Shown one piece after another: positions 41,104-49,913 of a stretch of DNA of 64,000 bases. A model generated the notes under the pieces. The model did not search any database. It was given only the letters and a program-made list of their open reading frames with translations, and had not been told where the DNA came from. The stretch comes from CAVXDY01 sp963760715 (GTDB taxonomy: Bacteria > Actinomycetota > Thermoleophilia > Miltoncostaeales > Miltoncostaeaceae): NCBI GenBank assembly GCA_963760715.1, contig CAVXDY010000004.1:248001-312000 (forward strand), given 5' to 3'. The first letter of the stretch is position 1; the number at the start of each line of letters is the position of its first letter. A program made the position numbers and the translations under genes.

Positions 41104-42258
41104 CTAGGAGCGCCCGGCGGAGGCGCCTCCGGCCGCGGCGCGGGTCCACAGCGCCCCGATCGCGGCGGCGGCGGCGGCGAGGTCGGCCTCGGTCGCGGCC
41201 AGGGCCTCGTCCAGGGGGAGCACCCCGCGCCCCACGGCGAACGCCGCCGTGAACCCCATCCGGCCCACGTCCCCCGGGCCGAGGCCCAGCTCGCCGCACA
41301 GGGCGACGCACGGGACGCCGGCGTGCGCGCAGGCGGCCGCCACCGCGGCCGGGGCCTTGCCGGCGCGGCTGGTCTCGTCGAGGCGCCCCTCGCCGGTGAC
41401 GCACAGGTCGGCGCCGGCGAGCCGCTCGGCCAGCCCCACGGCCTCGAGCACCAGGGGCGCTCCCGGGGTGAGCTCCGCGCCGAGCAGCGCCGCCAGGCCC
41501 CCGGCGGCTCCGCCCGCGGCGCCCGCCCCCGGGAGCTCCTGCAGGTCGATGCCGGTCGCCCGCCGCACGGCGGCGGCCAGGACCGCCAGGCCCGCGTCGA
41601 GGCGATCGACGGCCTCCGGGCCGGCCCCCTTCTGCGGGCCGAACACCCGGGCGGCGCCCCGCGGGCCGTGGAAGGGGTTGTCCACGTCGCAGGCGACCTG
41701 GATGACGGTGTCGTCCAGGCGCGGATCGCGGCCCGAGAGGTCGATCCGGGCCACCCGGGCCAGGTCGGCGCCCCGGCCCTCCAGCTCGCGGCCCTGGGCA
41801 TCGAGCGCCCGCACCCCGAGCGCCCGGGCCAGACCCAGGCCGCCGTCGGTGGTGGCGCTGCCCCCCAGCCCCACGATCACGCGGCGCGCCCCCAGGTCGA
41901 GGGCCGCGCGGATGAGCTCCCCCGTGCCCGCGGTCGTCGTGGCCTCGGGATCCCGCTCCTCGGGCCGCAGCCGCTCGTAGCCCGAGGCCTGCGCCAGCTC
42001 CACCACCACCACCCCGCCGGGCAGCTCGCCCAGGGCCGCCTCGACCGGCCGCCCCAGGGGATCCGGCACGACCATGCCGCGCCGGCGCCCGCCGGCCGCC
42101 GCGACCAGCGCGTCAAGGGTCCCCTCCCCGCCGTCCGCCACCGGTGTCAGACGGGTCTCGACGCCTCCCGCGAGCCGCAGCCCGGCGCCGATGGCGCGCG
42201 CCGCGGCCGCCGCCGTCAGCGCCCCCTTGAAAGGCGCCGGGGCGACCACCGCGATCAC
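41104..42258 (-). CDS. glycerate 2-kinase family (GlxK/GarK)
   Basis: 384 residues: APAPFKGALTAAAAARAIGAGL at the N-terminus, TPVADGGEGTLDALV, LGGSATTDGGLGLARALG, ACDVDNPFHGPRGAARVFGPQKGA and TGEGRLDETSRAGKAPA, all hallmarks of the family that phosphorylates D-glycerate. With gpgS nearby it may recover glycerate from glucosylglycerate turnover (inference). GTG 42258 overlaps the SDR stop (GTGA). Confidence 0.9.
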   Translation of the reverse strand: MIAVVAPAPFKGALTAAAAARAIGAGLRLAGGVETRLTPVADGGEGTLDALVAAAGGRRRGMVVPDPLGRPVEAALGELPGGVVVVELAQASGYERLRPEERDPEATTTAGTGELIRAALDLGARRVIVGLGGSATTDGGLGLARALGVRALDAQGRELEGRGADLARVARIDLSGRDPRLDDTVIQVACDVDNPFHGPRGAARVFGPQKGAGPEAVDRLDAGLAVLAAAVRRATGIDLQELPGAGAAGGAAGGLAALLGAELTPGAPLVLEAVGLAERLAGADLCVTGEGRLDETSRAGKAPAAVAAACAHAGVPCVALCGELGLGPGDVGRMGFTAAFAVGRGVLPLDEALAATEADLAAAAAAIGALWTRAAAGGASAGRS

Positions 42259-43109
42259 GGCTTCTCGAGCCAGTCGATCTCGAGGAACCCCAGCAGCTCG
42301 TGCCGCCACACGCGCTCGTCGGTGGTCGACTCGCGCAGGGCGGTCAGCAGCCGCGCGTCGGCGCCCACCGGCACGCGGAAGGGGGTGGCCGGGTCGAGCG
42401 CCGCGGCCACGACCGCCGCGGCCACGTCCTCTCCGCTGGTGGGATGGTCCCTCCGCCAGCGCCCGAAGCCCGCGCGCAGCTCGGCCCCCAGGGCGGCGTA
42501 GGGGCCCTCCCCCCGGCCGGCCGCGCCCGTCAGCCGGGTGGCCCTCGGGAAGTCGGTGTCCACCATGCCCGGCTCGATCGACACCACCCGGATGCCGAAC
42601 GGGGCGCCCTCCATGGCCAGCGCCTCCGCCATGGCCGAGAGGCCGTACTTGGATGCGTGGTACATGCCCAGCAGCGGGTTGGAGATCCGGGCGCCGATGG
42701 ACGACACGAACACCACCACGCCGCCGCCCGCCTCGCGCATCGGCGGAAGGGCCTGCTGCAGCACCGCCGCGGCGCCGAAGAGGTTGGTCTCGAACATCGC
42801 GCGCACCTTGCCGAGGTCGACGTCCTCGACGGCGCCGAGCACGGCGTAGCCCGCGTTGCTCACGACGCAGCCCAGGGCGCCGCCGGCGTGCTCGTGGGCG
42901 GCGGCGACGCCCTCGGCGACGGACGCGGGCTCGGTGACGTCGAGCTGCACGATCGCGAGCTCCGGCCGCTCGGCGTAGGCCTCCCGGGCTCCCGGGACGT
43001 CGCGCACGCCCGCGACCACCCGCCACCCGGCGTCGAGGAAGGCCTCCGCGGTGGCGCGCCCGATGCCGCGCCCGGCGCCGGTGACCAGGACGGTGGAGGG
43101 GCCGTTCAC
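42255..43109 (-). CDS. short-chain dehydrogenase/reductase
   Basis: 284 residues with the classical SDR pattern: TGxxxGIG motif VTGAGRGIGRATAEAFLDAG, NAGY at the NNAG position (VVSNAGYAVLG), catalytic Ser in FVSSIGARIS and YHASKYG for Tyr-x3-Lys. The substrate is unknown. It precedes and overlaps the glycerate kinase gene. Confidence 0.85.
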   Translation of the reverse strand: MNGPSTVLVTGAGRGIGRATAEAFLDAGWRVVAGVRDVPGAREAYAERPELAIVQLDVTEPASVAEGVAAAHEHAGGALGCVVSNAGYAVLGAVEDVDLGKVRAMFETNLFGAAAVLQQALPPMREAGGGVVVFVSSIGARISNPLLGMYHASKYGLSAMAEALAMEGAPFGIRVVSIEPGMVDTDFPRATRLTGAAGRGEGPYAALGAELRAGFGRWRRDHPTSGEDVAAAVVAAALDPATPFRVPVGADARLLTALRESTTDERVWRHELLGFLEIDWLEKP

Positions 43110-43119
43110 GCCCGGAAAG

Positions 43120-44922
43120 CTAATGGACCACCGGGGGCGCGGCGGCGGGATCGCCGGGCCGGGGCGCGGAGGGCCGCGACATCGGCAGGCTGAGCGTGAA
43201 GGTGCTGCCCTCGCCCAGGGTCGAGTCCAGGTCGATCGACCCGCGGTGCGCGGCGGCCAGGCCGCGCGCGATGGCGAGGCCCAGTCCGGCGCCGCGGCCC
43301 TCGCGCGAGGGGTCGCCGCGGTAGAAGCGGTCGAACACGAAGGGGCGGTCCTCGGGCGGGATGCCCTCGCCGGTGTCGCGCACCGCCACGGTCGCGTGGG
43401 CGTCGTCGCTTCCCACCACGATCTCCACCCGGCCGCCGGCCGGCGTGTGGCGCAGCGCGTTGTCGAGCAGGATCAGGATGATCTGCTCGACGCGCGAGGG
43501 GTCGGCCACGACCATGACCGTGCGCCCGCCCGCCACCCGCGCGCTCAGGGACACCCCGGCCCGCTCGGCCAGGGGCACGCGCGGGGCCACGATCTCGGCG
43601 ACGAGCTCGGTCAGGTCGACCTCCTCGATCACGAGAGGGACGGCGCCCGCGTCGAGGCGCGCGAGCTGGAGCTGCTCCTCCACCAGCCGCTCGAGGCGGG
43701 CGGTCTCCTGGGTCATCGACGCGAGGAACTCGCGACGGTGGCGCTCGCTGACCCCCTCCCCCTCCAGGAGCTCCAGGAACCCCTTGAGGGCGGCGATCGG
43801 CGTCTTGAGCTCGTGGGAGACGTTGGCCACCAGGTCGCGCCGGGCACGCTCCAGGCGGCGCTCCTCGGTGACGTCGCGCAGCGTCACGACCACCCCGGCG
43901 TCGGCGTCGCGCGACAGCCGGGCGGCGTGCAGCTCCAGCTCGACGCCCCCCGGCAGCGAGATCTCGCGACGGTCCACGGTCCCCCCGTCGGGCCGGCGGG
44001 CCGCCAGGACGGCGTCCAGGATCGGCGCCGGCAGGCCCTCGAGCATCAGGCTCTCGGCGCCCTCGGGGAGCCCCAGATAGCGGTTGGCGGCGTCGTTGGC
44101 CAGCGTCACGGCGCCATCGGGGGCCACGGCGAGCACGCCCTCGGCCAGGGACGCCACCATCGCGCGGTCGCGATCGCGCTCGGCGGTGATCTGGCCCACC
44201 AGCGACTGCAGGCGCTCCGCCATCCCGTTGAGGCTCTCGCCCAGGGTCACCAGCTCCTGGGGCGCGACCCGGGCGCGGGGGGCCCGCGCGGCGAGGTCGC
44301 CGCCCGCGAGCGTGGCGGCGGTGCCCGCGAGGCGCCGGATCCGGCCGCCCAGGACCCGGGCGATGGCCACGCCGGCCAGGCACGCGAGGCCCAGCACGGC
44401 GATCATGGCCAGGATCACCCGGCGCCGCACGACCGCCGTCTCGGGGGCGACCCCCTCGAGGCGGCGCACCGTCATCAGCACCGCCTCCCCGGAGGCGGCC
44501 GCGATCGGGGTCGCCGCCACCACCGCCCGCCCGTCGTCGAACCTCCCCGAGAATCGCCCCTGCGGCAGCGGCAGCGACGTCACGAGCTCGGCCTGCTGCG
44601 GCGAGTGGACGACGATCGGGTCCTGGAAGGGCACGCCGGGCTGGTAGTAGACCTCGACCTCGCCGCCGAGCTCCTGCTGATAGCGGTCGGCGAGGGCCTG
44701 GAGCTCCCCGGCGTCGGCGCCGAAGGCGAGGCCCTGCGCGGCGACCGCGGCGTCGAGCTTGCCGACGAGGTCGCGGCGCTCGCTCTCGGCCCGGTCGGTG
44801 CGGACGCTCGACTCCAGGGTGGGCAGCACCACGAGCAGCACCGCGAGGCTGGCGACGATGCCCACGGCGAGCAGGGCCGCGACGAGCCAGCCCTGCAGGC
44901 CGAAGGTGCGCCGGGGGGTCAC
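43120..44922 (-). CDS. membrane sensor histidine kinase
   Basis: 600 residues. TM1 is at about 12-34. An extracytoplasmic sensor region of about 130 residues is followed by TM2 at about 170-190, a HAMP domain (RIRRLAGTAATLAGGDLAAR) and a PAS domain (about 265-365). HisKA has phosphoacceptor VSHELKTPIAALKGF. The ATPase domain has N box LLDNALRHTP, DTGEGIPPEDRPFVFDRFYRG and G box GAGLGLAIARG. The layout is that of PhoR/WalK kinases. GTG 44922 overlaps the regulator stop (GTGA), so the pair is co-translated. Confidence 0.9.
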   Translation of the reverse strand: MTPRRTFGLQGWLVAALLAVGIVASLAVLLVVLPTLESSVRTDRAESERRDLVGKLDAAVAAQGLAFGADAGELQALADRYQQELGGEVEVYYQPGVPFQDPIVVHSPQQAELVTSLPLPQGRFSGRFDDGRAVVAATPIAAASGEAVLMTVRRLEGVAPETAVVRRRVILAMIAVLGLACLAGVAIARVLGGRIRRLAGTAATLAGGDLAARAPRARVAPQELVTLGESLNGMAERLQSLVGQITAERDRDRAMVASLAEGVLAVAPDGAVTLANDAANRYLGLPEGAESLMLEGLPAPILDAVLAARRPDGGTVDRREISLPGGVELELHAARLSRDADAGVVVTLRDVTEERRLERARRDLVANVSHELKTPIAALKGFLELLEGEGVSERHRREFLASMTQETARLERLVEEQLQLARLDAGAVPLVIEEVDLTELVAEIVAPRVPLAERAGVSLSARVAGGRTVMVVADPSRVEQIILILLDNALRHTPAGGRVEIVVGSDDAHATVAVRDTGEGIPPEDRPFVFDRFYRGDPSREGRGAGLGLAIARGLAAAHRGSIDLDSTLGEGSTFTLSLPMSRPSAPRPGDPAAAPPVVH

Positions 44923-45614
44923 CCCCGACCGTCCTCCCCGCCGAAGGCATAGCCCACGCCGCGCACCGTGCGGATCAGCACCGGGGCCGACGGGTCGCGC
45001 TCCACCTTCTGGCGCAGATGGCGCACGTGCACGTCCACGCTGCGCAGGTCGCCGTAGAAGGTGCCCTTCCAGAGGTGGTTCATCAGCTCCTCGCGCGTGA
45101 AGACCCGCCGCGGCGAGCTCGCGAGCTTGTGGAGGATCTCGAACTCGGAGTAGGTGAGCGCCAGGTCCTCGTCGCCGCGGCGCACCGTGCGCGCGACCGA
45201 GTCGATCTCGATCTCGCCGGCCCGGAGGGGCGCCGACCGGTCGGGCTCGAGGCGCGCCCGGCGCAGGTTGGCCTTGACGCGCGACACCAGCTCACGGGGG
45301 GAGAACGGCTTGGTGACGTAGTCGTCGGCGCCGAGCTCCAGGCCGAGGACCTTGTCGAGCTCCTCGCCGCGGGCCGACAGCATGATGATCGGGATGTTGC
45401 GCTCGGCGCGGATGCGCTTGCACACCTCGAGCCCGTCGATGCCGGGGAGCATCAGGTCGAGCACCACCAGGTCGACCGGCTCGCGGTCGACGACCCCGAG
45501 GGCGTCGTCGCCGCGCGCGGCGGTGACGACCGAGAACCCGGCGTCGCGCAGGGCGTACTCGACGATGGTGCGGATGGACTGCTCGTCCTCGACGACGAGG
45601 ATGCGGTCGGACAA
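44919..45614 (-). CDS. OmpR/PhoB-family response regulator
   Basis: 231 residues. The receiver domain has acidic VVEDEQSI, phosphoacceptor Asp in LVVLDLMLPGIDG and the switch Lys in DYVTKPFSPREL. The winged-helix effector has LTYSEFEILHKLASSP, RSVDVHVRHLRQKVE and VRGVGYAF. It starts TTG at 45614 behind GGGAGGTC. A -10 TACCAT at 45646-45641 leaves a short leader, unlike the leaderless genes around it. Confidence 0.92.
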   Translation of the reverse strand: MSDRILVVEDEQSIRTIVEYALRDAGFSVVTAARGDDALGVVDREPVDLVVLDLMLPGIDGLEVCKRIRAERNIPIIMLSARGEELDKVLGLELGADDYVTKPFSPRELVSRVKANLRRARLEPDRSAPLRAGEIEIDSVARTVRRGDEDLALTYSEFEILHKLASSPRRVFTREELMNHLWKGTFYGDLRSVDVHVRHLRQKVERDPSAPVLIRTVRGVGYAFGGEDGRG

Positions 45615-45700
45615 CGACGGACCTCCCGGAGCCTGCGGGGATGGTAGCGGCGCGTCCGGCCACGGCCCGTCGCCTTCCCGGAGCCTTAACGACCGGACGC

Positions 45701-45706
45701 TACCCT
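45701..45706 (+). promoter_or_regulatory. -10 box TACCCT, leaderless
   Basis: TACCCT ends 6 nt before the ATG of the HtrA-like gene at 45713. Confidence 0.5.
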
Positions 45707-45712
45707 CCCCGG

Positions 45713-46942
45713 ATGCCGCGTCTCGGACCGCCCCGCGACCCGCCGTACCCCGGGGCTCCCGCGCCCCCCCGGCGCCGTCCCCCCCGGTGGCTCACGGCGT
45801 CGCTGATCCCCGCCGTCATCGGAGGCGCCGTCGCCCTGGGCGGGGCGGCGCTGACCGGGAACCTCGGGGGGTCGGAGACCGTCATCGCGCGCGACCCCAC
45901 GCCGCTGCCCGTGTCGCTGCCCGCGGCCGCCGCCCGGGCCGCCGAGCCCCGCGACTCGACGTCCGCCGGGGGCGCCACCGGGGTGCAGTCGGTGGTCGCC
46001 GACACCTCGCCCGCCGTGGTGAAGGTGACGGCGGGCACCGGCGCGGACGAGCGCCTCGGGTCGGGCTTCCTGGTCGATTCCCGCGGGCGCATCCTCACCA
46101 ACGCCCACGTGCTGGGATCGGCCACGCGCGCCACCGTGACCTTCGACGACGGCACCGAGGAGCGCGCCGACGTGCTCGGCCGCGACGAGAGCACGGACCT
46201 GGCGGTGCTGAGCGTCGCCTCCGTCCCGCGGAGCGTGCGGCCGCTCGCGCTCGGCAGCAGCGGCGACCTCGTGGTGGGGGACCCGGTCATCGCCATCGGG
46301 AACCCCTTCGGCCTCGAGCGCACGGCCACGACCGGGATCGTCTCGGCCCTGAAGCGCATCATCACCTCGCCCAACGACTTCGACATCCAGAACGTCATCC
46401 AGACCGATGCCGCGATCAACCAGGGCAACTCGGGCGGCCCGCTGCTCGACGCGCGCGGCCGGGTCGTGGGCATCAACTCGCAGATCGCCTCGGAGAGCGG
46501 CGGCAACGACGGCATCGGGTTCGCCATCCCCATCGACACGATCCGCCCGGTCGCCGACTCGATCATCGCGACCGGAACGGCCCGCCACGCCTGGCTCGGC
46601 GTGACCGGGCGCACGGTGACGCCGGCCATCGCGAAGGCCCTCGGCGCGCCCGACGTGCGCGGGGTCGTGGTGGTGGAGGTCGACAAGCGCGGGCCCGCCG
46701 CCACGGCGGGCCTGAAGGCCTCGACCGGCGCCGCGAACGCCGACGTCCCCCGCGGCGGCGACCTGATCGTGGCCGTCGACGGCCGGCCGGTCGAGGACAT
46801 GGCCGACGTCAGCCGCGCGGTCTCGTCGCGCGCGGTGGGCGGTCACCTGACGCTCACCATCCTTCGCGACGGCCGGCGGACGACGCTGAAGGTGGTCCTC
46901 GCCGACCGCCCGGCGGACGTGGGGGTCACGCCCCAGCCGTGA
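45713..46942 (+). CDS. HtrA/DegP-type serine protease with PDZ domain
   Basis: 409 residues. A Pro/Arg-rich cytoplasmic N-terminus and one TM segment (SLIPAVIGGAVALGGAALTG) are followed by the trypsin-like domain with His in LTNAHVLG, Asp in ESTDLAVLSV and Ser in QGNSGGPLLDARG. A C-terminal PDZ domain lies from about 300 (WLGVTGRTVTP, GLKASTG). It degrades or processes misfolded envelope proteins. It is divergent from the two-component system, a common control arrangement for envelope stress. Confidence 0.92.
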   Translation: MPRLGPPRDPPYPGAPAPPRRRPPRWLTASLIPAVIGGAVALGGAALTGNLGGSETVIARDPTPLPVSLPAAAARAAEPRDSTSAGGATGVQSVVADTSPAVVKVTAGTGADERLGSGFLVDSRGRILTNAHVLGSATRATVTFDDGTEERADVLGRDESTDLAVLSVASVPRSVRPLALGSSGDLVVGDPVIAIGNPFGLERTATTGIVSALKRIITSPNDFDIQNVIQTDAAINQGNSGGPLLDARGRVVGINSQIASESGGNDGIGFAIPIDTIRPVADSIIATGTARHAWLGVTGRTVTPAIAKALGAPDVRGVVVVEVDKRGPAATAGLKASTGAANADVPRGGDLIVAVDGRPVEDMADVSRAVSSRAVGGHLTLTILRDGRRTTLKVVLADRPADVGVTPQP

Positions 46943-46947
46943 CACCG

Positions 46948-46953
46948 TAGGGT
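46948..46953 (+). promoter_or_regulatory. -10 box TAGGGT, leaderless
   Basis: TAGGGT ends 8 nt before the GTG at 46962, within the 19-nt gap after the protease gene. Confidence 0.5.
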
Positions 46954-46961
46954 CACCGCTC

Positions 46962-48458
46962 GTGCGCACCGTGACCCCTCCCACGCGAGCGCGCCGGGCG
47001 CTGCTCGTCCCGCTGGCGCTCGTCCTGGTCCTGGCCGGGTGGGCCTGGCAGGCCGGTCGCGCCGAGGGGGCGCCGATCTACTGGGGCGCCTACATCGACG
47101 GCGGGACCTACGGCTACGACGACGCCCCCTACGACGCGCGGACCATCGACGCCTTCGAGTCGCACGCGGGCAAGCGGGTCTCGATCGTCCACTGGGGCCA
47201 GCCCTGGTACTGGGGCAGCCACGGGGGCTATCAGGCGTTCCCCCGCGACCTGGCCGAGAGGGTCCGGCTGCGCGGCTCGATCCCGATGATCAACTGGAAC
47301 TCGTGGGATCTCGACCAGGGCGGCTCGCTCGACCAGCCGGACTTCCGGCTGCCCGAGATCACCGGCGGGCGGCACGACGCCTACATCCACCAGTGGGCCC
47401 GCGCGGCCCGCGCCTGGGGCCATCCTCTGTTCGTGCGCTTCGACCACGAGATGAACGGCGACTGGTTCCCGTGGAGCGAGCGCGTCAACGGCAACGGCGC
47501 CGGCCAGTTCGCACCCATGTGGCGGCACGTCGTGGACATCTTCGCGCAGGAGGGCGCCACCAACGTGACGTGGGTGTGGGCGCCGAACCGGCTCTACGCG
47601 AACGCGATCCCGCTGGACTCCCTCTACCCCGGGGACCGGTACGTCGATTGGACCGGCATCTCGGGCTACAACTGGGGGACCAACCCCGCCGAGCCCGGGA
47701 ACACGTGGCAGTCGTTCACCGAGGTACACCGGGCCACCTACGACGCGCTGACGGCGCTGGCGCCGGCCAAGCCGATCATGATCGCGGAGACGGCCTCGAC
47801 CGAGGTCGGGGGCTCGAAGGCCGCCTGGATCACCGACGCCCTGCAGGCCCAGCTGCCCGTGAGCTGGCCCCGGGTCAAGGCCGTGCTGTGGTTCAACTGG
47901 AACCACCCGGTGAGCAACGGGACCATGGACTGGGTGATCGAGTCCTCGGCCGCGGCGCGGGCGGCCTTCGCGGCCGGGATCTCCTCGCCCTACTACGCGG
48001 CGAACACCTTCGGCGGCCTGCCCGCGCTCACCAAGGTGACCCCGATCGGCGAGGCTCCGGCCGGGCCCGGCGCCGGTGGGGCTCCGGGCTCCGGCTCCCC
48101 GGGCGCCGGCGGCGCGCGGCGGAGCCCCCGGATCCTCTCCCTGGGCGTGCTGCCCCGCTGCCGCCCGGGGCGTGCCATCTGCCTGCGCCTGGTGTGGCGC
48201 GCCGGACCGCGGCCGCCCGCCCGGGTGCGCTACTGGATCCGCGTCCGCGAGGTCACGAGCCGGAGGACCGTCGCCCGGCGCGCCGGGAGCGCGGCGGCCG
48301 GACGGCGGCACGTGGTGATCCTGAGCTCGGGCCGCCGGCCGCGCTGCGGGCGCGTGGTGGCGCGGCTCACGGTCCGGGCGGCGGGGGCGACGTCGGTGAC
48401 GGTCCGCCGGGCGGCGATCCAGCGCTCGTGCATCCGGCCCCGCGGCGCCGCACGCTAG
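46962..48458 (+). CDS. secreted GH26-type glycoside hydrolase, paralogue 1
   Basis: 498 residues with a signal peptide (RALLVPLALVLVLAGWAWQ). The GH26-like barrel holds HEMNGDWFPWSE with acid/base Glu163, YNWGTNP, and IAETASTEVGGSKAAW with nucleophile Glu276. GH26 enzymes cleave beta-mannans and related glucans. Its context suggests exopolysaccharide trimming. A Gly/Pro linker leads to a basic, four-cysteine C-terminal domain (from about 385) absent from the other two paralogues. Paralogues lie at 58870 and 60556. Confidence 0.85.
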   Translation: MRTVTPPTRARRALLVPLALVLVLAGWAWQAGRAEGAPIYWGAYIDGGTYGYDDAPYDARTIDAFESHAGKRVSIVHWGQPWYWGSHGGYQAFPRDLAERVRLRGSIPMINWNSWDLDQGGSLDQPDFRLPEITGGRHDAYIHQWARAARAWGHPLFVRFDHEMNGDWFPWSERVNGNGAGQFAPMWRHVVDIFAQEGATNVTWVWAPNRLYANAIPLDSLYPGDRYVDWTGISGYNWGTNPAEPGNTWQSFTEVHRATYDALTALAPAKPIMIAETASTEVGGSKAAWITDALQAQLPVSWPRVKAVLWFNWNHPVSNGTMDWVIESSAAARAAFAAGISSPYYAANTFGGLPALTKVTPIGEAPAGPGAGGAPGSGSPGAGGARRSPRILSLGVLPRCRPGRAICLRLVWRAGPRPPARVRYWIRVREVTSRRTVARRAGSAAAGRRHVVILSSGRRPRCGRVVARLTVRAAGATSVTVRRAAIQRSCIRPRGAAR

Positions 48459-48635
48459 CCGAGCCTCCGACCCCGCAGTCATCGTCTGTCGTGTGGCAGG
48501 TCTCCGGTGGCAAACGACCGTGTTCGCCCGCTGCCGGCGAATCAGGACCGATTCGTGGCCGAGGCCCTCGTGAGAGTCCACTTGGCCGAAATGGTGCGAT
48601 GATCGGCTCGGTGGCCGAGCCAGGCGCGCCTCCAC

Positions 48636-48701
48636 GTGGACATCGTGGTCAACGACAACTACTCGCGCTGCCTGCCGGCCGCGATCGAGAGCGCGCGTTG
48701 A
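48636..48701 (+). pseudogene. stub of a GT2 glycosyltransferase
   Basis: GTG-started VDIVVNDNYSRCLPAAIESAR then TGA. This is the typical first strand and helix of a GT2 enzyme (V-x-I-V-x-x-N-Y-x-x-x-L-x-x-A-I-x-S-A) cut off after 21 residues. The TGA overlaps the TTG start of the next gene. It looks like the 5' remnant of a deleted glycosyltransferase fused to the GT4 gene by a deletion. Confidence 0.6.
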
Positions 48702-49813
48702 CGGCGGTCGTCTGCCACTACACCGACGCATCGGTCGTCGGTGGGGCCGAGGCGGTCCTGGTGACCCTCGTGGCGCGACTCGACCGCAGCCGATGGCGGC
48801 CCGTCGTGCTGTGCCGCGACGAGACGGGCGTCGCCCCGCTGCGCTCCGCGCTGGCCGAACTCGGCGTCAACTGCCTTTCGGTCTCGCCGATGCCCGAGGG
48901 CGGGCGGGGTCTCCGGGCGCTGCCGGGCCTGGTGCGCACGCTGCGCGCTCTGCGCCCCCAGGTGCTGCACGCCCACCTGAGCTGGCCGATCGACGCGAAG
49001 TTCGCCCTCGCCGGGGCGCGCGCCGCACGGGTTCCCGCGATCGTCGCAACCTGTCACTCGTTCTTCGATATTCCGATGGGACCCGTGCGGACCGCGCAGC
49101 AATGGGCGGTGGCGCGGGGGGTGGACGCCTACATCGCGGTGTCGCGCCATGTCGCCGACCGGGTGAGGGAGACGATGCCTTGGCCCGCCGACAGGATCGA
49201 GGTGATTACGAACGGGATCGATGCGGATGCCTTCGTCCGGGAGCGCTCCGAGTCGTTGCGGAGGCGGCTCACCGACGGCGACCCACGCCCCGTCGTGCTC
49301 ACGATCGGCCGTCTCGACGACCTGAAGGGGCACGTCCATCTGCTCGCGGCGGCTCGAGAGGTTCCCGAGGCGTTCTTTCTCATCTCCGGTGAAGGGCCCG
49401 CGCGCGCGATGCTGGAGCGTCGTGTGTCCGAGCTCGGGATCGGGGAGAGAGTGCGCTTCCTCGGCAGGTACCCCTCCGTTCCCGACCTGCTCGCCTGCGC
49501 CGACCTGTTCGCGCTGCCGTCGCTCTCCGAAGGGCTTCCGCTCGCGGTGCTCGAGGCGATGGCGGCCGGGCTCCCGGTCGTCGCATCGGCGATCGGCGGG
49601 ACCGACGAGGTGGTCGACGACGGGACGACCGGCCTACTCGTGAGGCCCGCAGATGCGAATGCCCTGGGCGGGGCGATCCGCCGGGTGCTGGGTGACGCGG
49701 ATCTCGCCCAGCGCCTTGGTGCCGCCGGGCGCACCCGCGTGGAGCGCGAGTTCTCGGCCGACGTCATGACCCGTCGAACCGAGGAGGTCTACGCTCGGGT
49801 TCTGCGGGGCTGA
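48698..49813 (+). CDS. GT4 glycosyltransferase
   Basis: 371 residues of the GT-B fold: VVGGAEAVLVTLVARLDRSRW, VLHAHLSWPIDAKFAL, VSRHVADRVRE, TNGIDADAFVRE, TIGRLDDLKGHVHLL, and the donor site PSLSEGLPLAVLEAMAAGLPVVAS. It probably adds a sugar to an exopolysaccharide intermediate. TTG 48698 is the likely start. It lies directly on the GT2 stub's stop. Codon choice is less G+C extreme than in neighbours, a hint of transfer. Confidence 0.85.
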   Translation: MTAVVCHYTDASVVGGAEAVLVTLVARLDRSRWRPVVLCRDETGVAPLRSALAELGVNCLSVSPMPEGGRGLRALPGLVRTLRALRPQVLHAHLSWPIDAKFALAGARAARVPAIVATCHSFFDIPMGPVRTAQQWAVARGVDAYIAVSRHVADRVRETMPWPADRIEVITNGIDADAFVRERSESLRRRLTDGDPRPVVLTIGRLDDLKGHVHLLAAAREVPEAFFLISGEGPARAMLERRVSELGIGERVRFLGRYPSVPDLLACADLFALPSLSEGLPLAVLEAMAAGLPVVASAIGGTDEVVDDGTTGLLVRPADANALGGAIRRVLGDADLAQRLGAAGRTRVEREFSADVMTRRTEEVYARVLRG

Positions 49814-49873
49814 TCTACGGGGCGGCGATCCGGCCCAGACCCCTGGGCGGTCAAGCAGGGGCGCCTGTAGATC
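49812..49873. terminator. nested inverted repeats between convergent genes
   Basis: An outer pair, GATCTAC (49812-49818) and GTAGATC (49867-49873), encloses an inner pair, CCCCTG (49840-49845) and CAGGGG (49856-49861). Lying between the GT4 and RCC1 genes, which converge, it may be a bidirectional terminator or a small structured element. Confidence 0.45.
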
Positions 49874-49913
49874 GGCAGCCTCCTGGTCTTTCTGGCCTAT
49901 CAGCTCGGCCAAG

